Below are positions 40,486-40,531 of a DNA stretch of 40,531 nt, piece by piece. A program made the translations under genes and the position numbers. Source of the DNA: Gammaproteobacteria bacterium (lineage in GTDB: Bacteria; Pseudomonadota; Gammaproteobacteria; Steroidobacterales; Steroidobacteraceae). The stretch covers positions 1 to 40,531 of the forward strand of contig PLAH01000114.1 of NCBI GenBank assembly GCA_003134045.1, written 5' to 3'. The notes under the pieces are model-generated. The model was not told the DNA's origin. It saw only the letters and a list, made by a program, of their open reading frames with translations, and did no database searches. The number at the start of each line of letters is the position of its first letter. The first letter of the stretch is position 1.

Positions 40486-40531
40486 GTCAACCGCCGCCGC
40501 ATTGCCAGCGCCAGCACGGCGTGCGCGGCGC
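40482..40531 (-). CDS. Last codons of an upstream gene, probably lpxB
   Basis: The frame ending in TGA at 40484-40482 reads [15 protein letters not shown] before the window ends, overlapping the rnhB GTG start by GTGA. An Ala-rich helix closing the protein fits the end of lipid-A-disaccharide synthase, and lpxB directly precedes rnhB-dnaE-accA in gammaproteobacteria. The assignment rests mainly on gene order because only 15 residues are visible. Confidence 0.5.
   Translation of the reverse strand, partial: AAHAVLALAMRRRLT

Overview
The window reads as a chromosomal segment of a GC-rich gammaproteobacterium, most likely from the Xanthomonadales/Nevskiales/Steroidobacterales side. The evidence is gene order: (lpxB)-rnhB-dnaE-accA-tilS, pyrG-kdsA-eno-ftsB-ispDF-truD, surE-pcm-nlpD, and lysS-prfB-recJ next to an RpfE-like gene. 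This is inference from synteny and protein resemblance; there is no rRNA or tRNA gene in the window to fix the taxonomy. Nearly all genes lie on the minus strand. Only three are on plus: an Ig/beta-propeller lipoprotein, a small Mth938-domain gene and a Smr-domain gene.

Left part, about 1-12.5 kb, is accessory in character. It holds the N-terminal part of an MshEN-domain (GspE/PilB-type) protein and the divergent propeller lipoprotein. Next comes a three-gene operon for a Tat-exported molybdenum hydroxylase ([2Fe-2S] subunit, Mo subunit, tri-haem cytochrome c). A DUF2726 gene and a Tat-dependent dienelactone hydrolase follow, each ending in one of two related ~95-bp palindromic repeats. A LysR C-terminal remnant and a large hybrid sensor kinase complete this part.

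Middle part, about 12.6-24.2 kb: murI, lysS, prfB (with the classical +1 recoding site), recJ, an RpfE-like gene, and a complete glycine-cleavage operon gcvT-gcvH-gcvPA-gcvPB. The P-protein is split in two. The operon is preceded by a tandem glycine riboswitch and a good sigma-70-type promoter, so glycine should induce its own breakdown to CO2, NH3 and methylene-tetrahydrofolate. gcvT carries a 24-bp minisatellite that adds a low-complexity insertion.

Right part, about 24.2-40.5 kb, is housekeeping in tight, overlapping operons: nlpD-pcm-surE (stationary-phase/cell-separation block, with no rpoS after nlpD), truD, a fused ispDF gene, ftsB, eno, kdsA, pyrG, tilS, accA, dnaE, rnhB and the last codons of lpxB. 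Many junctions are ATGA or GTGA overlaps, which suggests translational coupling.

No phage, insertion sequence, CRISPR array or defence island was recognised. The best candidates for something undescribed are the paired ~95-bp palindromic repeats bracketing the DUF2726 gene, the gcvT minisatellite, and the stop/start hairpin between gcvPB and the RpfE-like gene. The IspDF fusion is a rarer gene architecture for this kind of organism.
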